NCBI GenBank assembly: GCA_007922225.1
Contig: ML679970.1
Location: 19,580,290 to 19,644,289 of the forward strand
DNA from: Emydura subglobosa
Taxonomy: Eukaryota; Chordata; Testudines; Chelidae
Reading direction: 5' to 3'
Length of the DNA: 64,000 nt
Below the pieces are notes generated by a model. The model did no database searches. It was not told the DNA's origin and was given only the letters and a program-made list of their open reading frames with translations. Positions 1 to 12,400 of the stretch are shown here, piece after piece (position 1 is the first letter of the stretch; every line of letters starts with the position of its first letter). The translations under genes were made by a program, and so were the position numbers.

Positions 1-128
1 GCGAGAGGAACACAGCAGGGCAGGACAAGCCCCTGTCTGCAGGGCGGCAATGAAAGACAAGCAGGGCAGGGTAGAACCAAACAAACACTACCGGGAGGGA
101 GGCAGTGTTTCCTAGGGCGTGGGCACGA

Positions 129-210
129 GACCAGGACTTAGGAGCCCTGTGTTCTCTCCCTGGCTCTGCCACTGACCTGGTGTGTGACCTTGGGCAAGTC
201 ATTTCCCTGC
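129..210 (+). repeat. MIR/CORE-type SINE fragment
   Basis: Reads CTCTGCCACTGACCTG and GTGTGACCTTGGGCAAGTCA, the characteristic central to 3' part of MIR-like SINEs in forward orientation. Confidence 0.8.
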
Positions 211-1409
211 TCCCCCCCACCCCCCGAACCTTAGTTCCAGCACCTATGCCCCTGCCAGGGTCTCAGGTACCCCACACTCAGCAAAGCAGCTCAGTGCCTC
301 GTACATGCCCAGGAAGATGCAGCACCAGCTGTCTCCGGGAGCAGCTGCCTTGGCCCCTCACTTCCCTGGAGCACCTCCAAAGCGGACGGGCTGTCTTGGA
401 CGAGATGATTAGGAAGCAGGGCAGAATTCCTCTGCGAGGTACCCGTGGGAGTCATCCAGCCGGCCAGCCCACAGAGAGCAGAGATACCTGCCAACGAGCG
501 GACAAGCCTGGAGTGGAGACTCCCAGGCTTCCACTACTTCCAGGTGCCTGTGCTCGGCCTGAAAGTGACAGCAGGCATCCCGCCGTGTGTTGTCTGAGCA
601 GCCTGAGGCGTCATGGGTACAGTAGGACTAAGGGTCCCCTGGAGAGTGTGAAATGGGGGCCCAGGACTGGACTAAGAGTGCTGCAGGTCATGATATTTAT
701 GCATTGGCACAACTGGGTGGGGACCCTCCAGAACTGTATTAGCTGGGAGTTTTGCACAGCCCAGCCCCTTCCTGCACAATACATTGCATCAGCTGAATCA
801 CTGCTGTCAGCCTCGCACTCCTCCGGCACAGGAATTCCCCCCAATCTGTTTAACAACCGGTACCCACTTGTCTCAACCCCCATTTCCTTCGGCCTCTCCC
901 TGCTGCAGCGGGGTGGGCTGTGAAGGAGGATAGCCCCTCTCCGCCCTTCATCCTGGGATCAGCGTCATTGCCCTGGGGAAGTGGAGCAGACAGCAGGAGC
1001 CTTCATCTCTGCCAGGACCCTTGTTAATGTTTGCAGGGATTCATCCTGGGTTGGTCTATTCCCTCCAACTCCATGGCTCTTACCTTTGAGATTCAGGGAG
1101 ACCCGCTATCCCCCCAGGAACTTGCCTTACTGACGATCAGGGCATCAGTGGTGGGGTGGGTGCAGAATAACCCTTACTTGGCTTAGACACCAAAGTGATG
1201 AGACATAGGGACAAGAGACAGACGTAATTCCCCCCATCCCCAATCCATCTAATCACTTTCCCACAAGAGCCCCATGGATGGGGCTCACTTCTCTCCCTCC
1301 CAGCCCCAAACTCCGGGAGCACTGGCTCAGGTATAGCTCCTCCCATGTGCCCATCAGTCAGGTGGTGGGGAAGGCAATGGGTTATGGTGATGCAGGGGGC
1401 GCATGTCAC

Positions 1410-1500
1410 TGCACAAAGCACAAGGAGCTGGATTTCCTGGGTTCCATTCCCAGCTCGACTGCTGATCACCGTTGTGAGACGCAAGGCGCTCCAGGGAACA
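1410..1500 (+). repeat. Probable MIR-like SINE 5' fragment
   Basis: Contains CCTGGGTTCCATTCCCAGC followed by TCGACTGCTGATCACC, resembling the tRNA-derived B-box part of MIR-type SINEs. It is diverged. Confidence 0.45.
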
Positions 1501-1605
1501 CAAAGGTATTGCCAGTCCTGGAGCCCTCCCATCCCCCTGCCTTTTAAAAACCCAGGCAAGACACGTTGTTTAGCAAAAATGTTTAATCTCTTCTTGATGC
1601 GCGTG

Positions 1606-1611
1606 TTTATT
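1606..1611 (-). promoter_or_regulatory. Distal candidate poly(A) signal
   Basis: A single AATAAA on the minus strand in the context GTAAATAAACACGCGC. If used, the 3' UTR would be about 6.3 kb including a CR1 insertion. Confidence 0.35.
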
Positions 1612-4238
1612 TACAAATACTAAATCTGAAGAACATTAAAATAGGAAATAGCAGGATATTTACACGGTCGAAAGGGGTCGACCAGCCACACTGGCACAGT
1701 TGCTTCAAGTCTGAAACAATCCCATAAAGTTATCAGGACTCTGTATGTTACTGGTAAAGTTCTCTGCCTTTTGTTGGTGGTTTTTCCCCACTCTCTTAAA
1801 GGACAGCTAATTGTGCACTGGGGCGCCTTCAAAGAGAACACAGCTCGGCTTATAGTCCATAGCGCAAGACCGCTCGCCCCCTGTGATCTGGCCGGCGGCT
1901 GGGCAGGCAGTGGGCTCATTCTCTATATTATGGGGGGAGGGGCACTTCCACAGCTTGGCTGCACTTTAAAACTAAAACTGAACGGAAAGGAAGGGTGTGG
2001 ATATTGTCCCAAACCAGAAGAGACCCAAGATGGAAACAGCCACAGGGTCATTTCCACCCTCAGCCAATGCAGCATTGATCCCTAGGGTCTATTCTCGTCT
2101 GCTCGCCCTGACACCAGCATCGGGCAAAGCAGGATCCACCCAAAGCCCACAGGCTCAGCGGTCAGGGGTAGCGCTGGCTATCAACCACTTGGCCCGAGTT
2201 CAGAGCATAGGCTTCAGCGCTGAGAGATCAGCAGGTATTTCCCTCCCCGTTGTCATTCCCAGCAGGTTCTGGAAGAATCGTCACAGACAAAGCCCTCAGG
2301 TCTCCACTTTGCTGCCGCTGGTTCCCGTGGGGGTAGCATGGCAAGCATCCCAGTTCCGGGGTGAGGAGTACAGGCTGTGAAGCACGGGGCAGAAGTTTGC
2401 ACATGACCAAGCACCATTGGCGTTAGAAGTGAAAGGCTAAAAGTAGCACCTGAAAACTTAGCAAAAGCAAAGAGTAGTTTAAAAAAAAAGTGGGAGGGGG
2501 GACGGAGGAGGCGTCCCTTTCTTAAGAAACTCTCAAGTCATGGAGCCGCTATCTGACATCCCCAACAGCTGGGTCTGGCAATAACAGGACCATTGTCGCC
2601 CAGGTGGGAATGTGCCAGGATGGGTCTTTGGTGGAAGAAACTGACAAACTTCCAAAGCACCTGCCAGAAATGCCACACCAAGAAGATGAGTGAAGGGGGG
2701 AAAGCAGCTTCCCTGCTCTGGGAGCTGAGCCTAATCCCAGGACCAGTGTTAACGCCCTACAGGGAATCCTGGGTTCCAGCATCACCATCAGAGCAGCTCA
2801 TGCCAGCTCAGACAGTGGCCCAAAGCAGATGTGGTGCTCATGGCAAACTCCTGCTACGCACCAGTCTGGGTTTGCCTCACTTCTTTCCTGCCACTTAAAA
2901 CCCACAGATAGCGGCCCCATCTCCCTTCCTTCTCAGCTGGCCCCTCCTGCCTGATTCACAGAGGCCACCAATGAAGGTTGGTGGCATCACAATTTGTCAG
3001 CACAAGGGCAGGAGGGAGATGAATGACTCAGGCAGATGCAGTGGAAAGGAGAAAGGCTCCTACCTGCACAGACCCCTGTAGCGAAAGGTCATCAAAAAAG
3101 AGCTCAGTAAAAGCCAGCGCTAGGCTTTACACTGGCTGCTGTGCGGCAGGGAGGCGCTCTCAATGGCTGGGAGGTCAGGCAGAAGTGGAGGCAGGCTGAA
3201 TTGCATCGGGTCTGAACTGAGTCCTCCTCTCTCCGAGATAGGCCAGCATTTCAATTTTAGATCCAGATCTGAATCGAGATTTCACTGTCCCTCTCATCCC
3301 CGTTTCCAGTGCGGCTGAACCAAAACCTGAGCCCAGAACGCCCCGAGCACAGGGCAATGTTGGAGCTTGGTAAGAACTTTGGGGCTCACACCCCTATGTG
3401 CCCTCTACCTAATTAACAACCCTGTGCAGTGCAATTACAGCCTAGAGACTGTTTACATAAAAATAGTCTCTCATTTAACGTAGCTGGAGGATCTAAAAAC
3501 AACTGGTTACTGAGTCAAGTCATTCTTGGGCTAAAGCTAATAAAGCAGCCTCACCCCAGTCAGCGCCCTTCCCACTAACGTGGATGATTATGGCCAGGAT
3601 ACCATGGTGATGGGTGTAAGTTCCTAGGTTGGCTGGTGGGACTGGCCTTGAAACAGGCATCAACCAGTGCTACACAGCAAGAAAGGGAAACAGGAAACAT
3701 TTTAGCTCAACGTGCCCCTTCTCTCTTTTAAAAAAGTCGGGGAAGATCCTCTGCTGATGTAAAATAGCGCCGCACCCGAGTTCAATGAAGCTCTGCCCAT
3801 TTACACCAGCTGAGGGTCTGCTAAGTAGCCACAAGGCAATGTTTCATGGCCCACAGCCCACTTTCACTTGGGGGTTCCTTCCCTCTCACAACTGTTAACG
3901 GAGATCTCCAGAGAGCAAGCGAAATAGATGTCGTCCTCTTTGGGGGGCCTGCGGCCACATAGCTGTCCTTTAAGGATCTCTGAGTACCATTTGGAGAAGT
4001 AAACCGTTGAAGTCAAATTCATTTTTTTCTTTGATGAGAAAGTGACAAATTAATTCCAAAATAAAAAAAATTAAAAAAAAAAAGTCTAAACAAACCTCTA
4101 GTATTCAACACTTCCAGTTTTTTTGTTTTTGTTTCTTAAAAAGATCAACTCAGACTAAAATCTAGCACAGTCATGCAACAGCCCACAGACCCCACAACTC
4201 CGGAGATGGCTCAGGGTTTGTAGGTTGGGTAATTTTTT

Positions 4239-4258
4239 TTTATTTTTTTATTTTTATT
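4239..4258 (-). promoter_or_regulatory. Cluster of three AATAAA poly(A) signals
   Basis: Three minus-strand AATAAA hexamers at 4253-4258, 4247-4252 and 4239-4244, about 3.7 kb after the stop codon. They are followed on the minus strand by a GT-rich stretch (about 4140-4200) of the kind found downstream of cleavage sites. They lie within an A/T-rich tract, so chance occurrence is possible. Confidence 0.45.
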
Positions 4259-5387
4259 GGGGGGGAGGGTTTTGTTTGTTTTTTGTTGTTTTATTTTTTA
4301 AAATCATCTTCTCCTTCTCCTCCTCTTTAATTCAAAAAACAAAATTACAACGAAATTAGAGATGTGCAGGCTTCAAAAGATTGTTCTGCTTGGTGAGAAA
4401 TGCTTGGAAATGTCTTCCACATCATTTGGTATTTCCACTGGCTGTGTAAATCCATTTAATATTTAATATTGGTTTGATTCTCCTTCAGTTAACTATACAG
4501 CACCCCACTGGGGCACAAGAATTAGATTGTAACCACATATATATATATATACACACTATTTTTTTAATTAAAAACTTCATTATCTCTTCCCCTCTGCCCC
4601 TTACTTGCAATCTAAGGGAATGGATAGAAACTGAGCCAGTATTTTTAAAATTTTCAGTAGCCCACCTCTGGCCTGGTCTGGCCCCTCCTTGGCCCAGGCA
4701 GCAATGTAGATTCTCAGTATGCAAAAGAAAACTAAGTTTGTGGAAGGTTTTGGTCAGCTGCTCTGAGTCTGGGCAGCAGCTCAGCACGTTTTGTTTCTTT
4801 AAATAATAAAGCCATGAGGATCTGACTTGTCAAGCAGAAGCTTCCAAAGGAGATGGATCCCTGGGTTTCCAGTGACATGAGAGAATACAACAATCACCCA
4901 AAAACACAGAGCAGGGAGAGGGGGAAAGGAGAAAAGGAGTGGGAGGGGAAGAAAGAGTAAGGAGAGGGGAAAGGCAGGTACATTCTGGCCAGAAACCAAG
5001 TGAGATTCCAGTGTAGGTTTGGTTTCCGGAGATCTATGGAGCAGGCCAAGCCCGAATGCTGTGCTCCTCACCTAGCTCTCAGCTGGCTGGCTAACAAAGG
5101 CTCAAAGGAACATTCTCAGGTGCTTTGTAAAACACTCATTCCTCAGTGAGGAGGCTGGAAATCAGCCCTGTTTAATGCCAGTGCCCTTTCCAACCCTGGC
5201 TGAGTGACTCCATGCGAGAGGGCTCTGGTGGGACATACAGGGGCTGTGTGGCTGTATGTGTACACACACGGCAGAGGTCTGAGCTATGTAGTACCACCAA
5301 AATACAGCACAATGTTACTCAGAAGCAACATGGCAGCTGCAGCAGAAACCCTACAGTCCCTCCTGCCCTCCCTGCTGTCTCCTGCTA

Positions 5388-5490
5388 TAGAATCATAGAA
5401 TATTAGAGTTGGAAGGGACCTCAGGAGGTCATCTAGTCCAACCCCCTGCTCAAAGCAGGACTAACCTCAGCTATATCATCCCAGACAGGG
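5388..5490 (-). repeat. CR1 LINE 3' end
   Basis: On the plus strand it reads AATCATAGAATATTAGAG, TTGGAAGGGACC and TCATCTAGTCCAACCCCCTG, the reverse complement of the classic CR1 3' terminus (ending in the ATTCTATGATT octamer repeats). It lies inside the probable 3' UTR. Confidence 0.9.
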
Positions 5491-7250
5491 CTTTCTATCA
5501 GAGGGTTCTCTATTGGGTCCTTCACCCTCGTAGCTGAGCACGTACCGGTCAGGATAACTAGCATTACCCCTGTGTGCGCACTGTACACAGACGCACCATG
5601 CACACACTCTTGGGAAAGACCTGCTGCTGGAGTTTGGGGACAGACTGGTGTCATTAAATAAGTGCATGGCAAGTTCATCACACAGCTTAGTTTACAGAAC
5701 CTTTTCCAACCGTTTGTGCCGACAGATCCTTATGGCATGCATGGTAGCAGCAGGGATCTGAGACACCCTTGTTCTTGGGGAATTCAGATCTGGAGAGCTA
5801 CAGAAACCACCACCTAGTGTTTGCCCTCTTAGCCCCTAACCAACCACACACAAGTCTGGACTTTGTTTCTTTTTTCTACTTTCCTGCCATGCAAGATTAC
5901 GTCCCCCACGCGGCTGCCCTGGAACCAGTGCAGCTATAGAGAAAAGCCTTATATAGCATCACAGGTTTGATAGATTGCTGCAGAGAAATAATGATCTAAA
6001 CCATTTCCCCAGGGATCTGGGCCCTTCCCTTACATCAGCACAAAAAGATGAGAGAGAGAAGCAGTTTTACCAAGCAGTCAAAATTGCAGGGCTACCCCCC
6101 TCACCATCCATCCTCTGCTTCTTTCCTGGGATCTGTTTGGCCTAACCTGAAACAAATCCATTGATGTAACTCCTGACAAAAATGCTATTAATTGGACTAT
6201 TAGCTGCAGTGAGTTAAGGCTTAGTTACAGGCAGAGCGGCAGGCTGACAGCTCCCCACACTTCAGATCTAGCGCCTTGCTTTAAAAAAAAAAAAAAGGGG
6301 GGGGAGGTATGTTTGACTACTGTCTCCAGCTGCTTTAAATGAGGGAGTCTGCCGGGTGGTGGTGGGAGAAGCCTCGGATTGTAGAGGTTTCGGACCCCGG
6401 CTGCTGTGCTAACCAGCTGCCATCAATGGCTTCATTAAGGCTGCTTTCAAGGACACCAGGAACTGCAAATGCTCTTGATATGCTCAGCATCTCAGGCCGC
6501 TAGGGGGTATCAGTAGGAAACCTTCTCAAGGGAGGAAAAGATGGGCAAGGTGATAAAACCCTATGGTGACACTCCCTGGACTCTACCCCAGTTTGGGTCA
6601 GAAAGCCCTTCACTCCCAATCCACATGGATACAGCACGAGCTCCAGCTTCCAGAACGTTTCCTCCTCACTATAGTCATCATTACTGGAGATCTACCTGCA
6701 CTTGGGCCGCAGCCATGGAGACGCCCATTTGAAAGGTCTGTTTTCAATGCCTTCCCGGCCTGAAAGGTCTCCATGGCCCAGACACCCCGCACAGCACTGA
6801 GTACAATCAGGGAATGCTGCCGGGAAACTCCCCTTTCACAAGACAGGATGGAACACAGGCTCTGGCAATAGCATGCCGGGGGAACAGCTCAGAGATTCTC
6901 CTTCATCTGTGTCATCCTGCCCCATGCAAAAACAGAAACCTGCAAATAAAAACAAGGATGAAATTGACACTACACCACTCCCCACCACAATTCACAGCAT
7001 CAGCCCATCCCTGGGGAAATGCCACGAAGAGCTTCTCCTCTCTGTTCTGCCTCCTCTTGGATTGTGACCACTTAAGCAGCATTTAAATGAGAGCTGATTC
7101 AGCTAACAAAATTTGTTTTGCTTTTTGCACTAAACAACATTCAAATCAAACATGGCACAGGACAAATTTTATAAAATACCCCCAGGTTATGGGACTTGTC
7201 TCCCACTCCCCCCGCACCATGACCCCCCTTCTCCTCCAAGAATCGGTCCT

Positions 7251-7256
7251 TTTATT
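7251..7256 (-). promoter_or_regulatory. Proximal candidate poly(A) signal
   Basis: AATAAA on the minus strand about 670 nt after the stop codon. It could give a short-UTR isoform. There is no evidence of use. Confidence 0.25.
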
Positions 7257-7927
7257 TAATTTTTAAAACCCCTTTTTTTGTTAGTTTGTTGCAAAATTTA
7301 GAACATTCCTTTCCCCCTCCCCTTTGTTACTTTTCTGTTTCAAATTAAAATTTTTTGTTTCTCTCTTGTAAATTGTGCAAATATAGCAGTTAACACTAAC
7401 GGCAGAAGGCCAGAGAGATGGGGCAGGGAGGGGGGAGAGACAGAGAAAGAAAGAGAAAGGGGAGAGGATGGGGTGGAAAGCTGGGGAGGAAGGGGGAGCG
7501 AGTCAAGTACAGAAAAAACAGAAGCCCCGCCCACCCTCCTTGCGCTAAAAACAACAACAACTTCAACATGTTGTCCTAGAAGTTAGTGCAGTCCCTGACC
7601 CTCCAGCCTTCATCGCCGGATCTGGGACATGCCCACAGGCAGAGCAGCTGTGCTGGGTGCGCTGCAAGCTCCCGGCAGTTCTTCTCCGCTCCGTCACACT
7701 GCTGCCCACATCGTCCCTTTAGCAAGGTCTCTGGATAGGTCTGATTGGATTGGGTTTGATACGGCGGTAGGTTTCCTTGTTCGTTTGTGTTAAGAGTTTC
7801 GAGACACGGCGGGCTCCGCGTGTCCATTTGGCTCTGGACCCAAAGTATTCTGCTGCTGCTGCCGCTTGCTGGCCCTCTCTCTTGTAGTATCTACTGCTAG
7901 AAAGTTGTCCGGGCTGCCTCGGCCTTT

Positions 7928-8086
<159 letters not shown>

Positions 8087-8459
8087 CTAGAAAGAGAAGA
8101 TGGCTGACGTCACACACCAAGGACCATCAGCCGGTAACAGCTCTGACCAAGTTTATCAAATGTAACTAGCGATTGTGGGTGCCTTCATTTGGGGGCACCT
8201 TAGAAAGTCCAAATGTTCAGAGGGCGAGTACACCGTGCATTTTGAAAATCAGGTCCCTTTAAGGTGTCTCAACCAGACATCTGCAGTCACTAGTCACTTC
8301 TGAAAAACTTGCCCTCTCTCTGGGTCTATTTAAGTCAACTGGATTTTGGCTGATGTATTTGCTTTTATTAATAAGGAGCGAGGGATAACATTACTGAGTT
8401 GGTGGTTGCTTAGAGGACATGCTAGCCAACACAAACATCGCTGATCTGTCCGTCTAGGG

Positions 8460-8701
8460 CAGGGGTTCCCAAACATTTTGTCATCACGACCCCCATTTGA
8501 ATGAAGTATTTGCTGCCAGACAGCATGGAGGATGGGCGCCATTTTGCTCTTTGCATCGTGTGACCTCGCGCGCACTGCACATTCAAGGTCATGCTGTGTG
8601 GAGCAAAATGGCGCCCTCCACATGCTAGGGATTGCTGCGACCCCATCTGGGGATGGCGCAACTCCATTTGGGGGTCACGACCCACAGTTTGGGAACTGCT
8701 G
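8460..8701. mobile_element. hAT-type non-autonomous element with 8-bp duplication
   Basis: Terminal inverted repeats CAGGGGTTCCCAAAC (left) and GTTTGGGAACTGCTG (right). Flanking octamers GTCTAGGG (8452-8459) and GTCATGGG (8702-8709) match at 6 of 8 positions, as expected of an old 8-bp hAT target duplication. No transposase is encoded. The interior repeats CACGACCC near both ends. Confidence 0.8.
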
Positions 8702-8916
8702 GTCATGGGGATTGTTTTATTTAACTTCCCAATTCGATCAAAGGAATGGTGCGTCTGTCTGTACGCAGCTGCCACAGAATGGCATGTCCAGCTATGCGAT
8801 GAGGGCTCCCAAAAGACTTGGGGCCAGCTTCAATGACTCCATGTGAACCCAGCATAACGCAGCTGAAGACATGGAATAGCTCTGGATTTTCAATGGCGTC
8901 GCCAAGATCAGAACCT

Positions 8917-9173
8917 ACGTTATGTCTGCACTACAGACCTTTTTCTGGCATAACTATGCTGCCATAGTCCCATAGTGTTGACACAGGCAACACTGAGAGG
9001 AGTTATTCTGTCAGCGTAGGAACACCACCTCCACAACGAAGTTAGCTATGTTGACGGAAGCCCTCTGCCATGGACATGGCTGCGTCTACACTGTGGGTTT
9101 TGTGGGTATTGGTATGTTGCTCAGGGGTGTGGTTTATGCCGATGTAACTTTTCAGTGTAGACCAAGCCTTTGA
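8917..9173. mobile_element. MITE of the GTCTACAC-terminus family, copy 1
   Basis: Inverted ends related to TATGTCTGCAC at left and CAGTGTAGACCAAGCCTTTG at right. The interior contains CAGGGGTGTGG and ATGCCGATGTAA, shared with the copies at 25022-25165, 32531-32802 and 32860-33074. Confidence 0.65.
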
Positions 9174-9314
9174 GCGCTTGTCTTAACGTAAGATTGGTCA
9201 GGATTGATGCAGGCTGGCACGCCAGGTGATCCCAGTCTGACTAAAGTAAGAACTGGCTCAGAGAGTCACCCAGATCTCAAAGGGAACCAGCACCAAGCCC
9301 TGTATTGTTAGTAT

Positions 9315-9431
9315 TTGTGCTGCAGTAGCAGCCGGATGCCCTGGGCAGGATCAGGGCCCTCTTGTGCTGCATGCTGTACGAACATGTGGGAAGACACAGG
9401 CCCGGCCCTGAAGATCTTACAGTCTAAGCTG
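9315..9431 (+). repeat. Dispersed repeat fragment, family shared with 59936-60045
   Basis: Both copies contain a GCCCTGG/GGTCAGGAT-like block, then TGCTGTACRAACAT and a following AGATCTTACAGTCTAAG-like segment. It resembles a common sauropsid SINE/LINE tail, which I cannot name with certainty. Confidence 0.5.
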
Positions 9432-12400
9432 GGAGCAGAAGTGACTGCTGGCAGCACAGGCAGTACCTCCTCTGTTTCCCCAGTGCTCTGCACAGGCCTC
9501 AGGTAAAGTGCAAACAAAAGAGATAGGAGACAAGGAAAGTGAGGCCTGAAAAAACAGCAGCACTGGGTGGGATTTGCCCCCACCCTTCAGCTTCAATAAC
9601 CTTCGGGTAATATTTTCCCTGCCATTATTTTTCATGGGCATAGCTGCCTCTGAATGTGCGAGATCCAGCCAGGACAGGAGACCGGGCTATCCCAACATGG
9701 GCTACTGTTCTACTGGTATTTCCAGGTTGCCATTAGGCCAGGAACACTGAAAAGCTTTCAAAAGAGCCTGCTCTCCAAATGCTGACCCAGCAGCTTCTGG
9801 GGGCGCAAAGAGCAGCCACGTTTCTCCAAATGCACAGGCCTTTCACGGCTTGTCAGCTGCAAGCCCCGTGGCTAGAGAGAGTTTGTCTCGAACTGCGTTT
9901 CTGCCAATGACAACTGTCCTGAGGAGCAGCTCGGCAGATTGGAGACTAAGCGTCTGGCCCTGTGGGAGACGTGCTCGCAATGTTGGAAACATCAGACAAT
10001 GGCATTTCTCCACTGGAATCTCGTTTCTCTAAACCAGCTCCTGCTTTGGTGACTGATCAGAGGATGGGAGAGGCACACTTCTGTTATTTACATGAACTGG
10101 GACGTTAATAAAGCCACAAGGAGAGACTGAAAGAGGCTGAGCGCTGAACGCAAGAGTCGGCCTGGCAAGAAAGAGGGTGATGGAAGCATAAAAGAGGTGG
10201 TTGCCCATCTACCCCCATCACCCAGGAGTCTGAAGCGCCGAGTCGCAGCTAGCTAACATTGCGGAACCAGACACAGAACAGCTGATTTAAAAAGAAACCT
10301 GACAGAAATCCTGTCTCCCCAAGTAAGTTTGGCAGGAGAGCAAATTTTTGCAATTAAATGTCAAGGCATCCATCAAAGGGGACTTGATTAACCATTTCAC
10401 TGGCTACATAATTGGAAACAAACTGTTGTATAATTAACAGACTTACTAGGAGGCAGGCAAAGTCCATCACAAGCCCTACAGGTAACTCCTTAATAGGGAA
10501 ATCAGCTCTCTTTGATTAAAAGTCGCTGCAGCGCCCCGCAGGTTTCCAGCACTGAGCACACAGGACACATTGCGGAGGATGTGCAACGCCGGGGCTCGGT
10601 AACCGCTGGTCGCTGGGAGACTCAGGGTCTCAGTGTGCATCTCAGTGCCATGCAGGTGACACCAGTCAGTCCGACTTTATCCCTGACACTTCAGATAAGG
10701 ATGAAATTAGCCCTCCTGTACAGCACCGAACCCAGGGCTTAATCCCACCAGATGCTGAATACCCAACTTCAGTGAGAGTTGAGGGTGTTCAGTACCTGTC
10801 AGGATTAAACCCTGGCTCAGATACTAAAGCATGAGGAGAAAAATTCCTCCCCAAGATTCACTTACGTCCTGAAGGGATGGAGCCACTAAAGGTGCCGAGA
10901 GTCATTAAAGGCTCCTTCAGCGCTCTTCCAAATCCTGCCATGGTCTTTGTTCCAGCTTCCAGATGCAGTGGATACCTCTCTGCTTCTAACCTTGGATGCC
11001 CATTCATTTGGTCTTGTGACCTCTTGATTTACGGGATGGGGGCTCATGGATTTTCATTGTGCTCTTTGGAATTTTTGTCCATCCATAACTAGAGTTGAAA
11101 ACGTGTGGTACGAAGTGGGCATTTGGGGAGGGGATGTAACTTTCTGGCTATTTCCAACCTGATTCAAACTCTGGGTTTGTTCATCTTCTCAAGTCAAATC
11201 TGGAAGCTGGACTTTGGAAAGGGCTGGCTAGTTTTATGGCCACCAGTAGCAACGTTTGTATTCTGCTCCAGGATGAGGGTGCCAGCTGATCACTTGTGAA
11301 GTCAGGAAGGAATTTCCCCCTGTGTGCATGTCACAATGAGCCAGGTACATGACAAGGGTTTTATCTGCTTTTCTCTGAAGCATCAGCGACAGGCCAAACC
11401 TGGAGGCAGAACACAAGATGGGCTCATAGCCTTATCCAGCTGCATACTCAATCATCTCAATGGACACTTCCCGTCCATCAACCAGACTACCCTCTAGATG
11501 GCACCAGTGCACCTTATACCCAACCCCCCCAGAATATTCATCTGGCAGTTAAAAAACACATATCTTAAAAGCATATGAATCAGAATTGGACAGGATCAGA
11601 CAGAGAATCTGAATCTAAGTCTCCCCTACCCACCTCACCACTGCCTCTCCTGATAAGAGAACAGTTTATCACTGAAGTCTTAGCGTGCTGAAAGATTCAC
11701 AACCTGCCTTGTATTTATTTGATTATCTGTTATCTTGTTGTCCTTATGGAAACAACACAGCAAAAAGAAATCCATGCAGAGTATAAAGAGAGATATATGC
11801 CTATCACCTGCTGTAAGGAGCCGGGACCAGTGATTATGAAGATGCAAGTACCCAAATGAAAATTAATTATGATTTTCATTCACAGCCAATGACAGCATAT
11901 TACTGCACTGAACAACAGGAAAAATGATTCTCTTCCATTTCACATCAAAGCGGGTGCAATCGGGCTGCATGTAATTGTGCTTAATGAATGAAAACAAACA
12001 AAGGGAACAGCTGCGATTTATTAATCCCATTACGAATAATAAAAGAAGTTCCTGAGAGCTGAGAACACACTAGTGGTGCTTTCAGAGTGGGCTATGGAGG
12101 AACATTCAACAGATGCCAGGCAGCAGTGAATTGGCAAGAACACAGGGTGGCTACTCACATTACACCTTCAAAGAGCAGCTTGTTAATATCACACCTCCCC
12201 TGCCCCTCCCCCAACTCTCACACAGTGGTTGGCTTGTGGTTGATTTTCGAGGCCCAGGTGACTTTTGGTGCTGATGACAGGGAGAGCCTGATGGCTGAGG
12301 AAACAGGCACAGGGCTGGCAGGTATGAAATGTTTCCCCCCACACCTCCGCCAATATATATTTCTATCCTGACCTGTAGCACCAGTGATGCCAACCCAGAC

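Larger units (their letters stand above)
1..1560. other. Apparently intergenic region downstream of PLXNA1
   Basis: No exon, CpG-rich promoter or RNA gene was recognised. It holds one clear MIR-like SINE fragment (129-210) and a weaker one (1410-1500). A plus-strand open frame of 272 codons at 105-923 overlaps the SINE and has no family similarity that I know. Confidence 0.6.
1606..7927 (-). other. PLXNA1: Probable 3' UTR of PLXNA1 (3' end uncertain)
   Basis: The sequence after the stop codon has no further exon or long supported frame. Candidate ends are set by AATAAA hexamers on the minus strand at 7251-7256, 4239-4258 (three) and 1606-1611. The region 3700-4500 is T- and A-rich and unique-looking, as expected of a vertebrate 3' UTR. 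A CR1 3' fragment lies inside at 5388-5490. I cannot tell which end is used. Human PLXNA1 has, from memory, a UTR of about 3 kb, which would favour the 4.2 kb cluster. Confidence 0.5.

Noticed and set aside
105..923. Plus-strand open frame of 272 codons
   Set aside because: It includes a MIR-like SINE, has low-complexity composition and no family similarity that I know, and lacks splice or promoter evidence.
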